Shown in pieces: positions 6,654 through 15,846 of a stretch of DNA of 43,047 nucleotides. The notes beneath the pieces are model-generated. The model made no database searches, had not been told where the DNA came from, and saw nothing but the letters and a program-made list of their open reading frames with translations. Each line of letters starts with the position of its first letter. The stretch's first letter is position 1. The DNA lies in assembly GCF_013393345.1 (NCBI RefSeq), contig NZ_QJRF01000032.1, positions 1 through 43,047 of the forward strand, in the 5' to 3' direction. The position numbers were made by a program, and so were the translations under genes. The stretch comes from Pseudomonas taiwanensis. Lineage in GTDB: Bacteria; Pseudomonadota; Gammaproteobacteria; Pseudomonadales; Pseudomonadaceae.

Positions 6654-8714
6654 TTAGAAATCCTTGCACAGACGCAGAGCGTCGTAGATCGCCGCGTGGG
6701 TGTTGCGCTGGGCCACGCAGTCGCCGATACGGAACAGCAGGTAGCCATCGCCGGGCTGGCTCAGGCAGGGCTGCGGCTTGATGGCGAACAGCGCCTCGAC
6801 GTCGATCTGGCCCTTGTTGCGCGAACCGTCCTTGAGCGCGTAGTACAGGCCCTCGTCCGGGCGCACGCCGTTCTCGATGACGATCTGGTCCACCACACGC
6901 TCCTCGCGGGCGCCGGTGTACTCGTTCTCCAGCACCGCCACCACCTTGTCACCCTCGCGGTAGACCTTTTCCAGCATCAGGTCGCCGGTCATGATCACTT
7001 CTTTCGGGTACATGCTGCGGTAGTAGGTCGGGAAGGTGGTGCCGCCCATGGCGATGCCCGGCTTGATGTCGTCGGTGACGATTTCAACCTGGGCGCCCTT
7101 GTCGGCCAGGAAGTCCGCCGCCGACATGCCGCCGAATTCGCAGATGGTGTCGTAGACCAGCACGTTCTTGCCCGGCGCCACGGTGCCGTCGAGCACATCC
7201 CAGCTGCTCACTACCAGGCCTTCAGCCGCGCCCCAGTGCTCGTTCTGCTCCAGGAACGGATGACCGCCGTTGGCCAGGACGACGATGTCCGGCTTGAGGT
7301 CGAGGATGGCTTCCGGGTTGGCCGCGGTGCCCAGGCGCAGGTCGACGCCGAGGCGTGCGATCTCCAATTGGTACCAGCGGGTGATGCCGGCGATCTGGTC
7401 ACGTTGCGGCGCCTTGGAGGCGATGGTGATCTGGCCGCCGAGCTGGTCCTTCTTCTCGAACAGGGTCACGTCGTGGCCGCGCTCAGCCGCCACGCGGGCC
7501 GCTTCCATGCCAGCCGGGCCACCGCCGACGACGACTACCTTGCGCTTCACGCCGGTGGTCTTCTCGATGATGTGCGGCACGCCCAGGTATTCACGGGAAG
7601 TCGCGGCGTTCTGGATGCACAGTACGTCCAGCCCCTGGTACTGGCGGTCGATGCAGTAGTTCGCGCCGACGCACTGCTTGATCTGATCGATCTGGCCCAT
7701 CTTGATCTTGGCGATCAGGTGCGGGTCGGCCATGTGCGCGCGGGTCATGCCCACCATGTCCACATAGCCGCCTTCCAGGATGCGGGTGGCCTGGTTCGGG
7801 TCCTTGATGTTCTGCGCATGCAGGACGGGGACGTTGACCACTTCCTTGATGCCGGCTGCCAGGTGCAGGAAAGGCTCCGGCGGGAAGCTCATGTTCGGGA
7901 TCACGTTGGCCAGGGTGTTGTGGGTATCGCAGCCCGAGCCGACCACACCGAGGAAGTCGATCATGCCGGTGTCGCTGTAGTACTTGGCGATCTGCTTCAT
8001 GTCCTCGTGGGACAGGCCGTCCGGGTGGAACTCGTCACCGCAGATACGCATGCCGACGCAGAAGTCGTCGCCGACTTCGGCGCGCACGGCCTTGAGCACT
8101 TCCAGGCCGAACTTCATGCGGCCTTCGAAGGTGCCGCCCCACTCGTCGGTACGCTTGTTGACGCGGGGGCTCCAGAACTGGTCGATCATGTGCTGGTGCA
8201 CGGCGGACAGCTCGACGCCGTCCAGGCCACCTTCCTTCGCCCGGCGAGCGGCCTGGGCGTAGTTGCCGATCACACGCCAGATCTCTTCGACTTCGATGGT
8301 CTTGCAGGTGGCGCGGTGCACGGGCTCGCGGATGCCGGACGGCGACATCAGGGTCGGCCAGTTGAAGCCGTCCCAGCGGGAGCGGCGGCCCATGTGGGTT
8401 ATCTGGATCATGATCTTGGCGCCGTGCTTGTGCATGGCGTCGGCCAGATTCTGGAAGTGCGGGATGATGCGGTCGGTGGACAGGTTCACCGAGCTCCACC
8501 ATTCCTGCGGGCTGTCGATGGCGACCACGGAAGAACCACCGCAGATGGCCAGGCCGATGCCGCCCTTGGCCTTCTCCTCGTAGTACTTCACGTAACGCTC
8601 GGTGGTCATGCCGCCATCGGTGGCGTAGACCTCTGCGTGGGCGGTGGACAGCACACGGTTGCGGATGGTGAGTTTGCCGATCTGGATCGGCTGGAACATT
8701 GCTTCGAATGCCAT
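6654..8714 (-). CDS. dgcA: DgcA, dimethylglycine demethylase flavoprotein (old yellow enzyme / TMADH-like)
   Basis: The protein has 686 residues. An N-terminal FMN TIM barrel (MFQPIQIGKLTIRNRVLSTAHAE...) is followed by an iron-sulfur loop and a C-terminal FAD/NAD-type Rossmann domain (VVVVGGGPAGMEAARVAAERG, about 390-410). It resembles trimethylamine dehydrogenase and 2,4-dienoyl-CoA reductase. It oxidatively demethylates dimethylglycine to sarcosine, releasing formaldehyde. The loop reads CVGANYC-x11-C (C348, C354, C366), with Ala351 where family members have the second cluster cysteine. It starts 15 bases after the DUF5943 gene and precedes dgcB. Expression is expected from the GbdR-controlled promoter upstream of the dipeptidase gene. 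Confidence 0.93.
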   Translation of the reverse strand: MAFEAMFQPIQIGKLTIRNRVLSTAHAEVYATDGGMTTERYVKYYEEKAKGGIGLAICGGSSVVAIDSPQEWWSSVNLSTDRIIPHFQNLADAMHKHGAKIMIQITHMGRRSRWDGFNWPTLMSPSGIREPVHRATCKTIEVEEIWRVIGNYAQAARRAKEGGLDGVELSAVHQHMIDQFWSPRVNKRTDEWGGTFEGRMKFGLEVLKAVRAEVGDDFCVGMRICGDEFHPDGLSHEDMKQIAKYYSDTGMIDFLGVVGSGCDTHNTLANVIPNMSFPPEPFLHLAAGIKEVVNVPVLHAQNIKDPNQATRILEGGYVDMVGMTRAHMADPHLIAKIKMGQIDQIKQCVGANYCIDRQYQGLDVLCIQNAATSREYLGVPHIIEKTTGVKRKVVVVGGGPAGMEAARVAAERGHDVTLFEKKDQLGGQITIASKAPQRDQIAGITRWYQLEIARLGVDLRLGTAANPEAILDLKPDIVVLANGGHPFLEQNEHWGAAEGLVVSSWDVLDGTVAPGKNVLVYDTICEFGGMSAADFLADKGAQVEIVTDDIKPGIAMGGTTFPTYYRSMYPKEVIMTGDLMLEKVYREGDKVVAVLENEYTGAREERVVDQIVIENGVRPDEGLYYALKDGSRNKGQIDVEALFAIKPQPCLSQPGDGYLLFRIGDCVAQRNTHAAIYDALRLCKDF

Positions 8715-8729
8715 TGCCCTAGCCTCGCC

Positions 8730-9260
8730 TTACAGAGGTTTGACGATGAACAGGCCGTCGTCGTGGCCTTCTTCGGAGCCGCCGTACACCTGCTCGGCGA
8801 CGGTGCGGACGCTGCTGCCACGGGCCTGGAGGACCTGGTCCATGGCGCCGGCGAACCAGCCGGTGAACATGTAGTCGACCTTGCGACCGACCTTGCCGTA
8901 CACGTACACGAATGCGGAGTGCTTCAGGCGTACCTGGGCGGTGCCCTTGTCGAGGTCGATGGATTCGATCTGGAACAGGCCCCAACCGCGCTGGGACAGG
9001 CGCTTCATGTAGTGCTCGAACACCGCCACGCCTTCCAGGCCGTGGCATTCGGCTTCCTTCTCGCACCAGTGCCAGGCGGACTTGTAGCCGGCCTTGTAGA
9101 GGATTTCGGCGTAGCGCTCCGGGCCCAGCTCGGCTTCGATGCCCATGTGGTTGTTCACGAAGAAGTGACGGGGCACGTACAGCATCGGCAGGGCGTCGGT
9201 GGTCCAGACACCGGTTTCGCTGTCGACTTCGATGGGCAGTTCGGGGGCGTGTTTGGCCAT
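8730..9260 (-). CDS. DUF5943-type protein (V4R-like) of the dgc operon
   Basis: The protein has 176 residues, no signal peptide and no membrane segment. The sequence (YVPRHFFVNNHMGIEAELG ... AYKSAWHWCEKEA-like region ... SVRTVAEQVYGGSEEGHDDG) resembles the small vinyl-reductase-like/DUF5943 protein that sits just upstream of dgcA in P. aeruginosa (PA5397). Its biochemical role is unknown to me. Position between the dipeptidase and dgcA, with 15 bases to dgcA, makes it part of the demethylation operon. A GGAGC ribosome site lies about 9 nt before the ATG. The family name is from memory and should be checked with a profile search. Confidence 0.75.
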   Translation of the reverse strand: MAKHAPELPIEVDSETGVWTTDALPMLYVPRHFFVNNHMGIEAELGPERYAEILYKAGYKSAWHWCEKEAECHGLEGVAVFEHYMKRLSQRGWGLFQIESIDLDKGTAQVRLKHSAFVYVYGKVGRKVDYMFTGWFAGAMDQVLQARGSSVRTVAEQVYGGSEEGHDDGLFIVKPL

Positions 9261-9310
9261 GTTGTTTTAGCTCCGGAATTCGATTTGGGCCCGGCTGCGG
9301 GCTGCATTAA

Positions 9311-9373
9311 CCCCCTCTCCCTTTGGGAGAGGGTTGGGGTGAGGGTTTGGCCCCTCTCCCAATGGGAGAGGGG
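9311..9373. repeat. Tandem family C repeats between dipeptidase and DUF5943 genes
   Basis: CCCTCTCCCTTTGGGAGAGGG with a TTGGGGTGAGGG tail (9311-9345) and CCCCTCTCCCAATGGGAGAGGGG (9351-9373) are two hairpins filling most of a 123-base intercistronic gap. Confidence 0.75.
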
Positions 9374-9383
9374 AGAAGAGCGA

Positions 9384-10361
9384 TCACTCGCCCCAGACGT
9401 CCTTCAGTACGCGAACCCAGTTCTCGCCCATGACCTTGCGCACCACGCGCTCGGGCATGCCGCGTTTGAGCAGGGTTTCGGTGAGGTTGGGGAATTCGCC
9501 CACGGTGCGGATGCCCAGCGGGTTGACGATCTTCCCGAAGTTGGTCAGGCGGCGGGCGTAACCCTTGTCGTGGGTCAGCCACTCGAAGAATTCCTTGCCA
9601 TGGCCCTGGGTGAAGTCGGTGCCGATGCCGATGGCGTCTTCGCCCACGATGTTCATCACGTACTCGATGGCTTCGGCGTAGTCGTCGATGGTCGAGTCGA
9701 TGCCCTTGGCGAGGAAGGGCGCGAACATGGTCACGCCGACGAAACCGCCGTGATCTGCAATGAACTTCAGCTCTTCGTCGGACTTGTTGCGCGGATGTTC
9801 TTTCAGGCCGGACGGCAGGCAGTGGGAGTAGCAGACCGGCTTCTTGGATTCGAGGATGACTTCTTCGGAAGTCTTGGAGCCCACGTGGGACAGGTCGCAC
9901 ATGACGCCGACGCGGTTCATCTCGGCGACGATCTCGCGACCGAAGCCGGAGAGGCCGCCGTCACGCTCGTAGCAGCCGGTGCCGACCAGGTTCTGGGTGT
10001 TGTAGCACATCTGCACGATGCCAACGCCCAGCTGCTTGAACACCTCGACGTAGCCGATCTGGTCTTCGAACGCATGGGCGTTCTGGAAGCCGTAGAGGAT
10101 GCCGGTCTTGCCCAGTTCCTTGGCCTTGCGGATGTCGGCGGTGGTGCGCACCGGGATCACCAGGTCACTGTTTTCGCGGATCAGCTTGTTGCTCGCGGTG
10201 ATGTTGTTCACCGTCGCCTGGAAGCCCTCCCAGACCGACACGGTGCAGTTGGCTGCGGTCAGGCCGCCCTTGCGCATGTCTTCGAAGAGTTCACGGTTCC
10301 ACTTGGCGATGATCAGACCGTCGATGACGATGCTGTCGGCGTGCAGTTCGGCTGGGCTCAT
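9384..10361 (-). CDS. M19-family dipeptidase-like protein with an altered metal site
   Basis: The protein is 325 aa with no signal peptide, so it is cytoplasmic. The M19 (renal dipeptidase) fold is recognised by CDLSHVG (H159), YSH (H180), the HPRN segment (R191) and IGTDF (D249); the H159-H180-R191 spacing equals that of human H198-H219-R230. The N-terminal metal motif D-G-H-x-D is replaced by D14-G-L-I-I, and the bridging Glu is Gln93 (GFQNAH). A normal binuclear zinc site is therefore unlikely; a mononuclear enzyme or a new substrate is possible. It is the first gene of the dgc operon, in the place of PA5396 in P. aeruginosa. GGGGA precedes the ATG. True dipeptidase activity should not be assumed. 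Confidence 0.85.
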   Translation of the reverse strand: MSPAELHADSIVIDGLIIAKWNRELFEDMRKGGLTAANCTVSVWEGFQATVNNITASNKLIRENSDLVIPVRTTADIRKAKELGKTGILYGFQNAHAFEDQIGYVEVFKQLGVGIVQMCYNTQNLVGTGCYERDGGLSGFGREIVAEMNRVGVMCDLSHVGSKTSEEVILESKKPVCYSHCLPSGLKEHPRNKSDEELKFIADHGGFVGVTMFAPFLAKGIDSTIDDYAEAIEYVMNIVGEDAIGIGTDFTQGHGKEFFEWLTHDKGYARRLTNFGKIVNPLGIRTVGEFPNLTETLLKRGMPERVVRKVMGENWVRVLKDVWGE

Positions 10362-10541
10362 CAGGCTGTCCCCTGTTATCCATGCGCCGAATCTTCTGCC
10401 GGCGCTTTGAGGGGAGCATATCCCTGGGGAATTCGGCGCTATCGCGCAAAAGCGACCGGGGTATTGCCGAAAGCGTCAAGCCGGTCGCTAATGGGCAAGC
10501 GGGGTTCGGAACTGCCGTTTTTACGGGGGTGAGCCCTGCTC
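10362..10541 (-). promoter_or_regulatory. Promoter region of the dipeptidase-dgc operon with a 9-bp inverted repeat
   Basis: AGCGACCGG (10451-10459) and CCGGTCGCT (10481-10489) are perfect inverted 9-mers with 21 bases between them, about 90-130 bases upstream of the operon start. The GGTCGC core recurs upstream of gbcA (34368-34383, palindromic) and of fdsG (10742-10747). GbdR is the expected activator of this operon, so the element is a candidate GbdR site; that assignment is inference. Confidence 0.45.
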
Positions 10542-10641
10542 TTGTGGGGGCGAATTCATTCGCTATGCAGGCCGCAGGCCTGCCTTCAGGACGGAAATGG
10601 GGCGGCGGTGCCGCCCGTCGCGAATGAATTCGCCCCCACAG
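10542..10641. repeat. REP pair, family A, between dgc and fds operons
   Basis: TTGTGGGGGCGAATTCATTCGC and its inverted copy GCGAATGAATTCGCCCCCAC bracket about 50 GC-rich bases (with GGCCGCAGGCC). The pair lies between two divergent operons. Bases 10642-10937 hold no convincing gene; they contain small inverted repeats CGGGGA/TCCCCG (about 10773-10792) and ACCACG/CGTGGT (10845-10850, 10859-10864) in the fds leader. Confidence 0.85.
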
Positions 10642-10937
10642 CAAAGCCGCAGGTCTGCGCTTCTCCAGGCATCGTTCCTGAGCGCCTATAAAGGAAGGTA
10701 CAGAGCGCTCCGTCGGCCTGCGTCGGTTTCAGAATGTGCAGGGTCGCTGGGGTGAAATTTCCGAATGACGGGGATGGCAAGCTCCCCGAATGTCCCGACG
10801 AGCGCGCGTAGATGTGCTTCGGGGCGCTAGGACGGCCACCACAGACCACGCTCCGTGACGTGGTGAGTGAGCCGCAGCCGAGACCTCCGGACGATGAACG
10901 GCACTGCCCTGTCGTCCGCGAAGCAGAGGAACGCTGT

Positions 10938-11420
10938 ATGCCCGATGAGACGCTTCACCTGCCTCTGATCCATAGCGTGCTGGAGCGCGAGAAGGACACC
11001 CCCGGTGCCTTGCTGCCGATCCTTCACGCAATCCAGGAAGGCGCGGGTTACATCCCAGACGTCGCCATTCCCGAAATCGCTTACGCCCTGAACCTCAGCC
11101 TGGCTGAGGTGCGTGGGGTGATCAGCTTCTACCACGATTTCCGTACCACACCGCCGGCGCGCCATACCCTGCGCCTGTGCCGTGCCGAGTCCTGCCAGAG
11201 CATGGGCGCCGAGCGCCTCGCCGCGCAGTTGCGCGAGCAACTGGAGCTGGATGACCACGGCACCAGTGCCGACGGCCAGATCAGCCTGCGGCCGGTCTAC
11301 TGCCTGGGCGCCTGCGCCTGTTCGCCCGCCCTGGAGCTGGACGGCCGCCTGCACGCGCGCCTCACCCCCGAGCGCCTGCGTTCCCTGGTGAACGGTTGCC
11401 TGGAGGACGGCTCATGCTGA
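10938..11420 (+). CDS. fdsG: FdsG, gamma subunit of NAD-dependent formate dehydrogenase
   Basis: The 160-aa NuoE-like [2Fe-2S] protein has ligands in the pattern LCRAESCQ (C-x4-C) and YCLGACAC (C-x3-C), as in the 24-kDa subunit of complex I. The N-terminal helical region (LLPILHAIQEGAGYIP) is typical. In the FdsGBAD complex it relays electrons between FdsB and FdsA. ATG at 10938 is chosen because AGAGGA stands 7 nt upstream and the family homology begins there; the reading frame extends further upstream without homology. The stop codon lies inside the start region of fdsB (7-base overlap). Confidence 0.92.
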   Translation: MPDETLHLPLIHSVLEREKDTPGALLPILHAIQEGAGYIPDVAIPEIAYALNLSLAEVRGVISFYHDFRTTPPARHTLRLCRAESCQSMGAERLAAQLREQLELDDHGTSADGQISLRPVYCLGACACSPALELDGRLHARLTPERLRSLVNGCLEDGSC

Positions 11421-12973
11421 CGCTGTACGTCTCCTGTGATTCCGTCGCCCGTGCCGTCGGCGCGGACGATGTGGCAACGGCGCTCGCCCGTGAAGCCGAA
11501 CAGCGCAAGCTGCCACTGGACATCCGGCGCACCAGTTCCCGTGGCCTCTACTGGCTGGAACCGCTGCTGGAGCTGGATAGCGCCGAAGGGCGCCTGGGCT
11601 TCGGTCCGGTTGCACCCGAGGATGTGCCCTCGCTGCTGGAAGCCCTGCAGGGCGATGCCAGCGGCCATCCGCTGGCCCTTGGACCGGTGGAGGAACTGCC
11701 ATATCTGAAGAGCCAGCAACGGCTGCTCTTCGCCCGCGCCGGCATCACCCGGCCGCTGTCCCTGGATGACTACCGCGCCCACGGCGGTTTCGAAGGGCTG
11801 GCGCGCGCGATTGGTTTGAGCGGCGATGACGTCGTTACCGCCGTGCTGGATTCCGGCCTGCGTGGCCGGGGTGGCGCGGCCTTCCCGGCAGGCATCAAGT
11901 GGCGCACCGTGCGCGGCGCCGCCGCCGCGCAGAAGTACGTGGTCTGCAACGCCGACGAAGGCGATTCCGGCACCTTCGCTGACCGCATGCTGATGGAAGG
12001 CGACCCCTTCCTGCTGATCGAGGGCATGGCCATCGCCGGCCTCGCCGTCGGTGCCACCATGGGCTACATCTACGTGCGCTCCGAGTACCCGCAGTCGGTG
12101 GATAACCTGCGTGCCGCCATCGAGATCGCTCGCGAGGCCGGCTACCTCGGCGCCAACGTCGGCGGCAGCGGCCGGGCCTTCGACCTCGACGTCCGCGTCG
12201 GCGCCGGTGCCTACATCTGCGGCGAAGAAACCGCTCTGCTGGACTCGCTCGAAGGCAAGCGCGGCGTGGTTCGCGCCAAGCCGCCACTGCCGGCCCTGCA
12301 AGGCCTGTTCGGCCAGCCGACCCTCGTGCACAACGTGCTCACCCTGGCCTCGGTGCCGGTGATTCTCGCCCGTGGCGCGCAGTTCTACAGGGACTTCGGC
12401 ATGGGCCGCTCGCTGGGCACCATGCCCTTCCAGCTGGCCGGCAACATTCGCCACGGCGGCTTGGTGGAACGCGCCTTCGGCCTGACCCTGCGCGAGCTGG
12501 TGGAAGGCTATGGCGCCGGCACTGCCAGTGGTCGCCCGCTGAAGGCCGCACAGGTGGGCGGCCCGCTGGGCGCCTGGGTGCCGCCGTCGCAATTCGATAC
12601 GCCGCTGGACTACGAGGCCTTCGCCGCCATGGGCGCGATGCTCGGTCACGGTGGCGTAGTGGTCGCCGACGACACGCTGGACATGGCCCATATGGCCCGC
12701 TTCGCCCTGCAGTTCTGCGCGGAGGAATCCTGCGGCAAGTGCACGCCCTGCCGCATCGGTTCGACGCGCGGCGTGGAAGTGGTGGACCGCCTGATCGCCG
12801 CCACGGACATCACCGCCCGCGAAGAGCAGGCCCTGCTGCTCAGGGACCTCTGCGACACCATGACGTACGGCTCGCTCTGCGCCCTGGGTGGCATGACCGC
12901 CTTCCCGGTGACCAGCGCGCTCAAGCACTTCCCTGCCGACTTCGGTCTTGAGCCCGTGGAGGCCGACCAATGA
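11414..12973 (+). CDS. fdsB: FdsB, beta (diaphorase) subunit of formate dehydrogenase
   Basis: The protein has 519 residues. An N-terminal thioredoxin-like NuoE-type extension (about 1-110) is fused to a NuoF-like domain. The FMN site is GLRGRGGAAFPAGIKWR, the NADH site is GAGAYICGEETALL, and the [4Fe-4S] motif is ESCGKCTPCRIG with a later Cys. It reduces NAD+ with electrons from formate. ATG 11414 has GGAGGA 7 nt upstream. It overlaps fdsG at one end and fdsA at the other (ATGA, 12970-12973), so the subunits are translationally coupled. Confidence 0.95.
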   Translation: MLTLYVSCDSVARAVGADDVATALAREAEQRKLPLDIRRTSSRGLYWLEPLLELDSAEGRLGFGPVAPEDVPSLLEALQGDASGHPLALGPVEELPYLKSQQRLLFARAGITRPLSLDDYRAHGGFEGLARAIGLSGDDVVTAVLDSGLRGRGGAAFPAGIKWRTVRGAAAAQKYVVCNADEGDSGTFADRMLMEGDPFLLIEGMAIAGLAVGATMGYIYVRSEYPQSVDNLRAAIEIAREAGYLGANVGGSGRAFDLDVRVGAGAYICGEETALLDSLEGKRGVVRAKPPLPALQGLFGQPTLVHNVLTLASVPVILARGAQFYRDFGMGRSLGTMPFQLAGNIRHGGLVERAFGLTLRELVEGYGAGTASGRPLKAAQVGGPLGAWVPPSQFDTPLDYEAFAAMGAMLGHGGVVVADDTLDMAHMARFALQFCAEESCGKCTPCRIGSTRGVEVVDRLIAATDITAREEQALLLRDLCDTMTYGSLCALGGMTAFPVTSALKHFPADFGLEPVEADQ

Positions 12974-15846
12974 TCAACATCTTCGATCCCTCCAGCGATG
13001 TCGATCTCGGCACCCCGGCCCGCGAAAGCGACGTGCAGGTCAGCCTGAGCATCGATGGCCGCGAGATCAGCGTGCCCGCCGGCACGTCGGTGATGCGCGC
13101 CGCCGCGCTGCTCGGCACCACCATTCCCAAGCTGTGCGCTACCGATAGCCTGGAAGCCTTCGGCTCCTGCCGTATGTGCCTGGTGGAAATCGACGGCATG
13201 CGCGGTTATCCGGCCTCCTGCACCACGCCGGTGAGCGAAGGCATGGTGGTCCACACCCAGACGCCCAAGCTTGCCACCCTGCGCCGCAATGTGATGGAGC
13301 TGTACATCTCCGATCACCCGCTGGATTGCCTGACCTGCTCGGCCAACGGCAACTGCGAGTTGCAGACCGTCGCCGGCCAGGTGGGCCTGCGCGAGGTGCG
13401 CTACGGCTACGACGGCGCCAACCACCTGGATGAGCAGAAGGACGTCTCCAACCCCTATTTCGACTACGACCCGAGCAAGTGCATCGTCTGCAACCGCTGC
13501 GTGCGCGCCTGCGAGGAGACCCAGGGCACCTTCGCCCTGACCATCAGCGGGCGTGGCTTCGAGTCCCGCGTGGCGGCGGCCGGTGGCGAGAACTTCCTCG
13601 ACTCCGAGTGTGTGTCCTGCGGCGCCTGCGTGCAGGCCTGCCCGACCGCCACCCTGATGGAAAAGAGCGTGGTGGAGATGGGCCAGCCCGAGCGCAGCGT
13701 CATCACCACCTGCGCTTATTGCGGCGTGGGCTGCTCGTTCAAAGCCGAAATGAAGGGCGACCAACTGGTGCGCATGGTTCCGGACAAGAACGGCCAGGCG
13801 AACCACGGTCACTCCTGTGTGAAAGGCCGCTTCGCCTGGGGTTATGCGACCCACCCGGACCGCATCACCAAACCGATGATCCGCAAGCACATCGAAGACC
13901 CCTGGCAGGAAGTCAGCTGGGAAGAAGCGGTGAACTACGCGGCCAGCGAATTCCGTCGCATCCAGCTCAAGTACGGGCGCGACTCCATCGGTGGCATCAC
14001 TTCCAGCCGCTGCACCAACGAAGAGACCTACCTGGTGCAGAAGCTGGTGCGCGCTGGCTTCGGCAATAACAACGTCGACACCTGCGCCCGTGTCTGCCAC
14101 TCGCCCACCGGCTACGGCCTCAAACAGACCCTCGGGGAGTCCGCTGGCACCCAGAGCTTCGACTCGGTGATGCAGGCTGACGTGGTGCTGGTGATCGGCG
14201 CCAACCCCACCGACGCCCACCCGGTGTTCGGCTCCCAGCTCAAGCGCCGCCTGCGCGAGGGCGCGCGGTTGATCGTCATCGATCCGCGCCGCATCGACCT
14301 GGTGGATTCGCCCCACGCCCGCGCCGACCTGCACCTGGCGCTGCGACCGGGGACCAACGTGGCCATGCTCAACGCCCTGGCCCATGTGATCGTCACCGAA
14401 GGCCTGGTCAAACAGGACTTCGTGGATGCTCGCTGCGAAGCGACTGATTTTGCCCGCTGGCGCGATTTCGTCAGCCTGCCGGAAAACTCCCCCGAGGCCA
14501 TGGGGCCGATCTGCGGTGTGTCGCCTGACGACATCCGTGCCGCTGCGCGGCTCTACGCCACCGGCGGAAACGCGGCCATCTACTACGGCCTGGGCGTGAC
14601 CGAACACAGCCAGGGCAGCACCTCGGTGATGGGCATCGCCAACCTCGCCATGGCTACCGGAAACATTGGCCGAGAAGGCGTCGGCGTGAACCCGCTGCGT
14701 GGGCAGAACAACGTGCAAGGCTCCTGCGACATGGGTTCGTTCCCCCATGAACTGCCCGGCTATCGCCACGTTTCCAACGACACCGTGCGTGCCCAGTTCG
14801 AGCAGGCGTGGGGCGTGACTCTGCTACCTGATCCAGGCCTGCGCATCCCCAACATGTTCGAGGCGGCGCTCGGCGGCACCTTCAAGGCGCTCTACTGCCA
14901 GGGCGAGGACATCGCCCAGAGCGACCCCAATACCCAGCACGTCACCGCGGCCCTGTCGGCCATGGAATGCGTGGTGGTGCAGGACATCTTCCTCAACGAA
15001 ACCGCCAAGTTCGCCCATGTCTTCCTGCCGGGCAGTTCCTTCCTGGAGAAGGACGGCACTTTCACCAACGCCGAGCGGCGCATCTCCCGCGTGCGCAAGG
15101 TGATGGACCCGCTGGGCGGCAAGGCCGACTGGGAGGCGACGCAGCTGCTGGCCAACGCCCTCGGCTACAAGATGGACTACAAACACCCGTCCCAGATCAT
15201 GGACGAGATCGCCAGCCTGACCCCGACCTTCACCCGCGTGAGCTACGCCGAGCTGGATCGTCACGGCAGCCTGCAATGGCCCTGCAACGACGCCGCGCCG
15301 GATGGCACGCCGACCATGCACATCGAGGAATTTGTGCGCGGCAAGGGACGCTTCATGCTCACCGGCTACGTGCCCACCGAAGAGAAGGTCAACAACCGCT
15401 ATCCGCTGCTGTTGACCACCGGCCGCATCCTCAGCCAGTACAACGTCGGCGCCCAGACCCGACGCACCGACAACGTCGCCTGGCATGAAGAGGACCGCCT
15501 GGAGATCCACCCGACCGATGCCGAGAGCCGGGGCATCAACGAGGGCGATTGGGTGGGCGTGGGCAGCCGCGCCGGACAGACGGTGCTGCGTGCCAAGGTC
15601 AGCGAGCGGGTGGCGCCGGGGGTGGTGTACACCACCTTCCACTTCCCCGAATCGGGGGCCAACGTGATCACCACCGACAACTCCGACTGGGCCACCAACT
15701 GCCCGGAATACAAGGTGACGGCGGTGGAGGTCACGCGGGTCTACCACCCCTCCGAATGGCAAAAACGCTATCAAGAATTCAGTGACGAACAGCGGCGCCT
15801 GCTCAAGGACCGCCGCAGGACCGAAAAAGTCGAGGTACGCCGATGA
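12970..15846 (+). CDS. fdsA: FdsA, molybdenum catalytic subunit of formate dehydrogenase
   Basis: The protein has 958 residues. In order: an N-terminal [2Fe-2S] domain (CRMC and flanking Cys); a NuoG-type His-Cys3 cluster (HPLDCLTC...NGNC); two ferredoxin clusters (CIVCNRCVRACE, CVSCGACVQACP); the CAYCGVGC cluster; then the bis-MGD molybdopterin domain. Cys376 in the segment VCHSPTGYGLKQT is the expected molybdenum ligand. The C-terminal domain (TGRILSQYNVGAQTRR ... TTFHFPESGANVIT) is typical of formate dehydrogenases. It oxidises formate to CO2. There is no Tat signal, so it is cytoplasmic. It overlaps fdsB and fdsD by ATGA. Confidence 0.96.
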   Translation: MINIFDPSSDVDLGTPARESDVQVSLSIDGREISVPAGTSVMRAAALLGTTIPKLCATDSLEAFGSCRMCLVEIDGMRGYPASCTTPVSEGMVVHTQTPKLATLRRNVMELYISDHPLDCLTCSANGNCELQTVAGQVGLREVRYGYDGANHLDEQKDVSNPYFDYDPSKCIVCNRCVRACEETQGTFALTISGRGFESRVAAAGGENFLDSECVSCGACVQACPTATLMEKSVVEMGQPERSVITTCAYCGVGCSFKAEMKGDQLVRMVPDKNGQANHGHSCVKGRFAWGYATHPDRITKPMIRKHIEDPWQEVSWEEAVNYAASEFRRIQLKYGRDSIGGITSSRCTNEETYLVQKLVRAGFGNNNVDTCARVCHSPTGYGLKQTLGESAGTQSFDSVMQADVVLVIGANPTDAHPVFGSQLKRRLREGARLIVIDPRRIDLVDSPHARADLHLALRPGTNVAMLNALAHVIVTEGLVKQDFVDARCEATDFARWRDFVSLPENSPEAMGPICGVSPDDIRAAARLYATGGNAAIYYGLGVTEHSQGSTSVMGIANLAMATGNIGREGVGVNPLRGQNNVQGSCDMGSFPHELPGYRHVSNDTVRAQFEQAWGVTLLPDPGLRIPNMFEAALGGTFKALYCQGEDIAQSDPNTQHVTAALSAMECVVVQDIFLNETAKFAHVFLPGSSFLEKDGTFTNAERRISRVRKVMDPLGGKADWEATQLLANALGYKMDYKHPSQIMDEIASLTPTFTRVSYAELDRHGSLQWPCNDAAPDGTPTMHIEEFVRGKGRFMLTGYVPTEEKVNNRYPLLLTTGRILSQYNVGAQTRRTDNVAWHEEDRLEIHPTDAESRGINEGDWVGVGSRAGQTVLRAKVSERVAPGVVYTTFHFPESGANVITTDNSDWATNCPEYKVTAVEVTRVYHPSEWQKRYQEFSDEQRRLLKDRRRTEKVEVRR

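Noticed and set aside
6492-10532. Very long open frame (1346 codons) on the plus strand
   Set aside because: It lies antisense to dgcB, dgcA, the DUF5943 gene and the dipeptidase gene, all of which have clear family motifs. It is low-complexity in Val/His/Ala/Asp as expected for a GC-rich shadow frame.
10642-10937. Molybdenum-cofactor riboswitch in the fds leader
   Set aside because: Only two short inverted repeats are visible and they do not fit a riboswitch fold I can defend.
11297-14769. Long minus-strand open frames across fdsB and fdsA
   Set aside because: They mirror strongly conserved formate dehydrogenase subunits and have no recognisable domains or ribosome sites.
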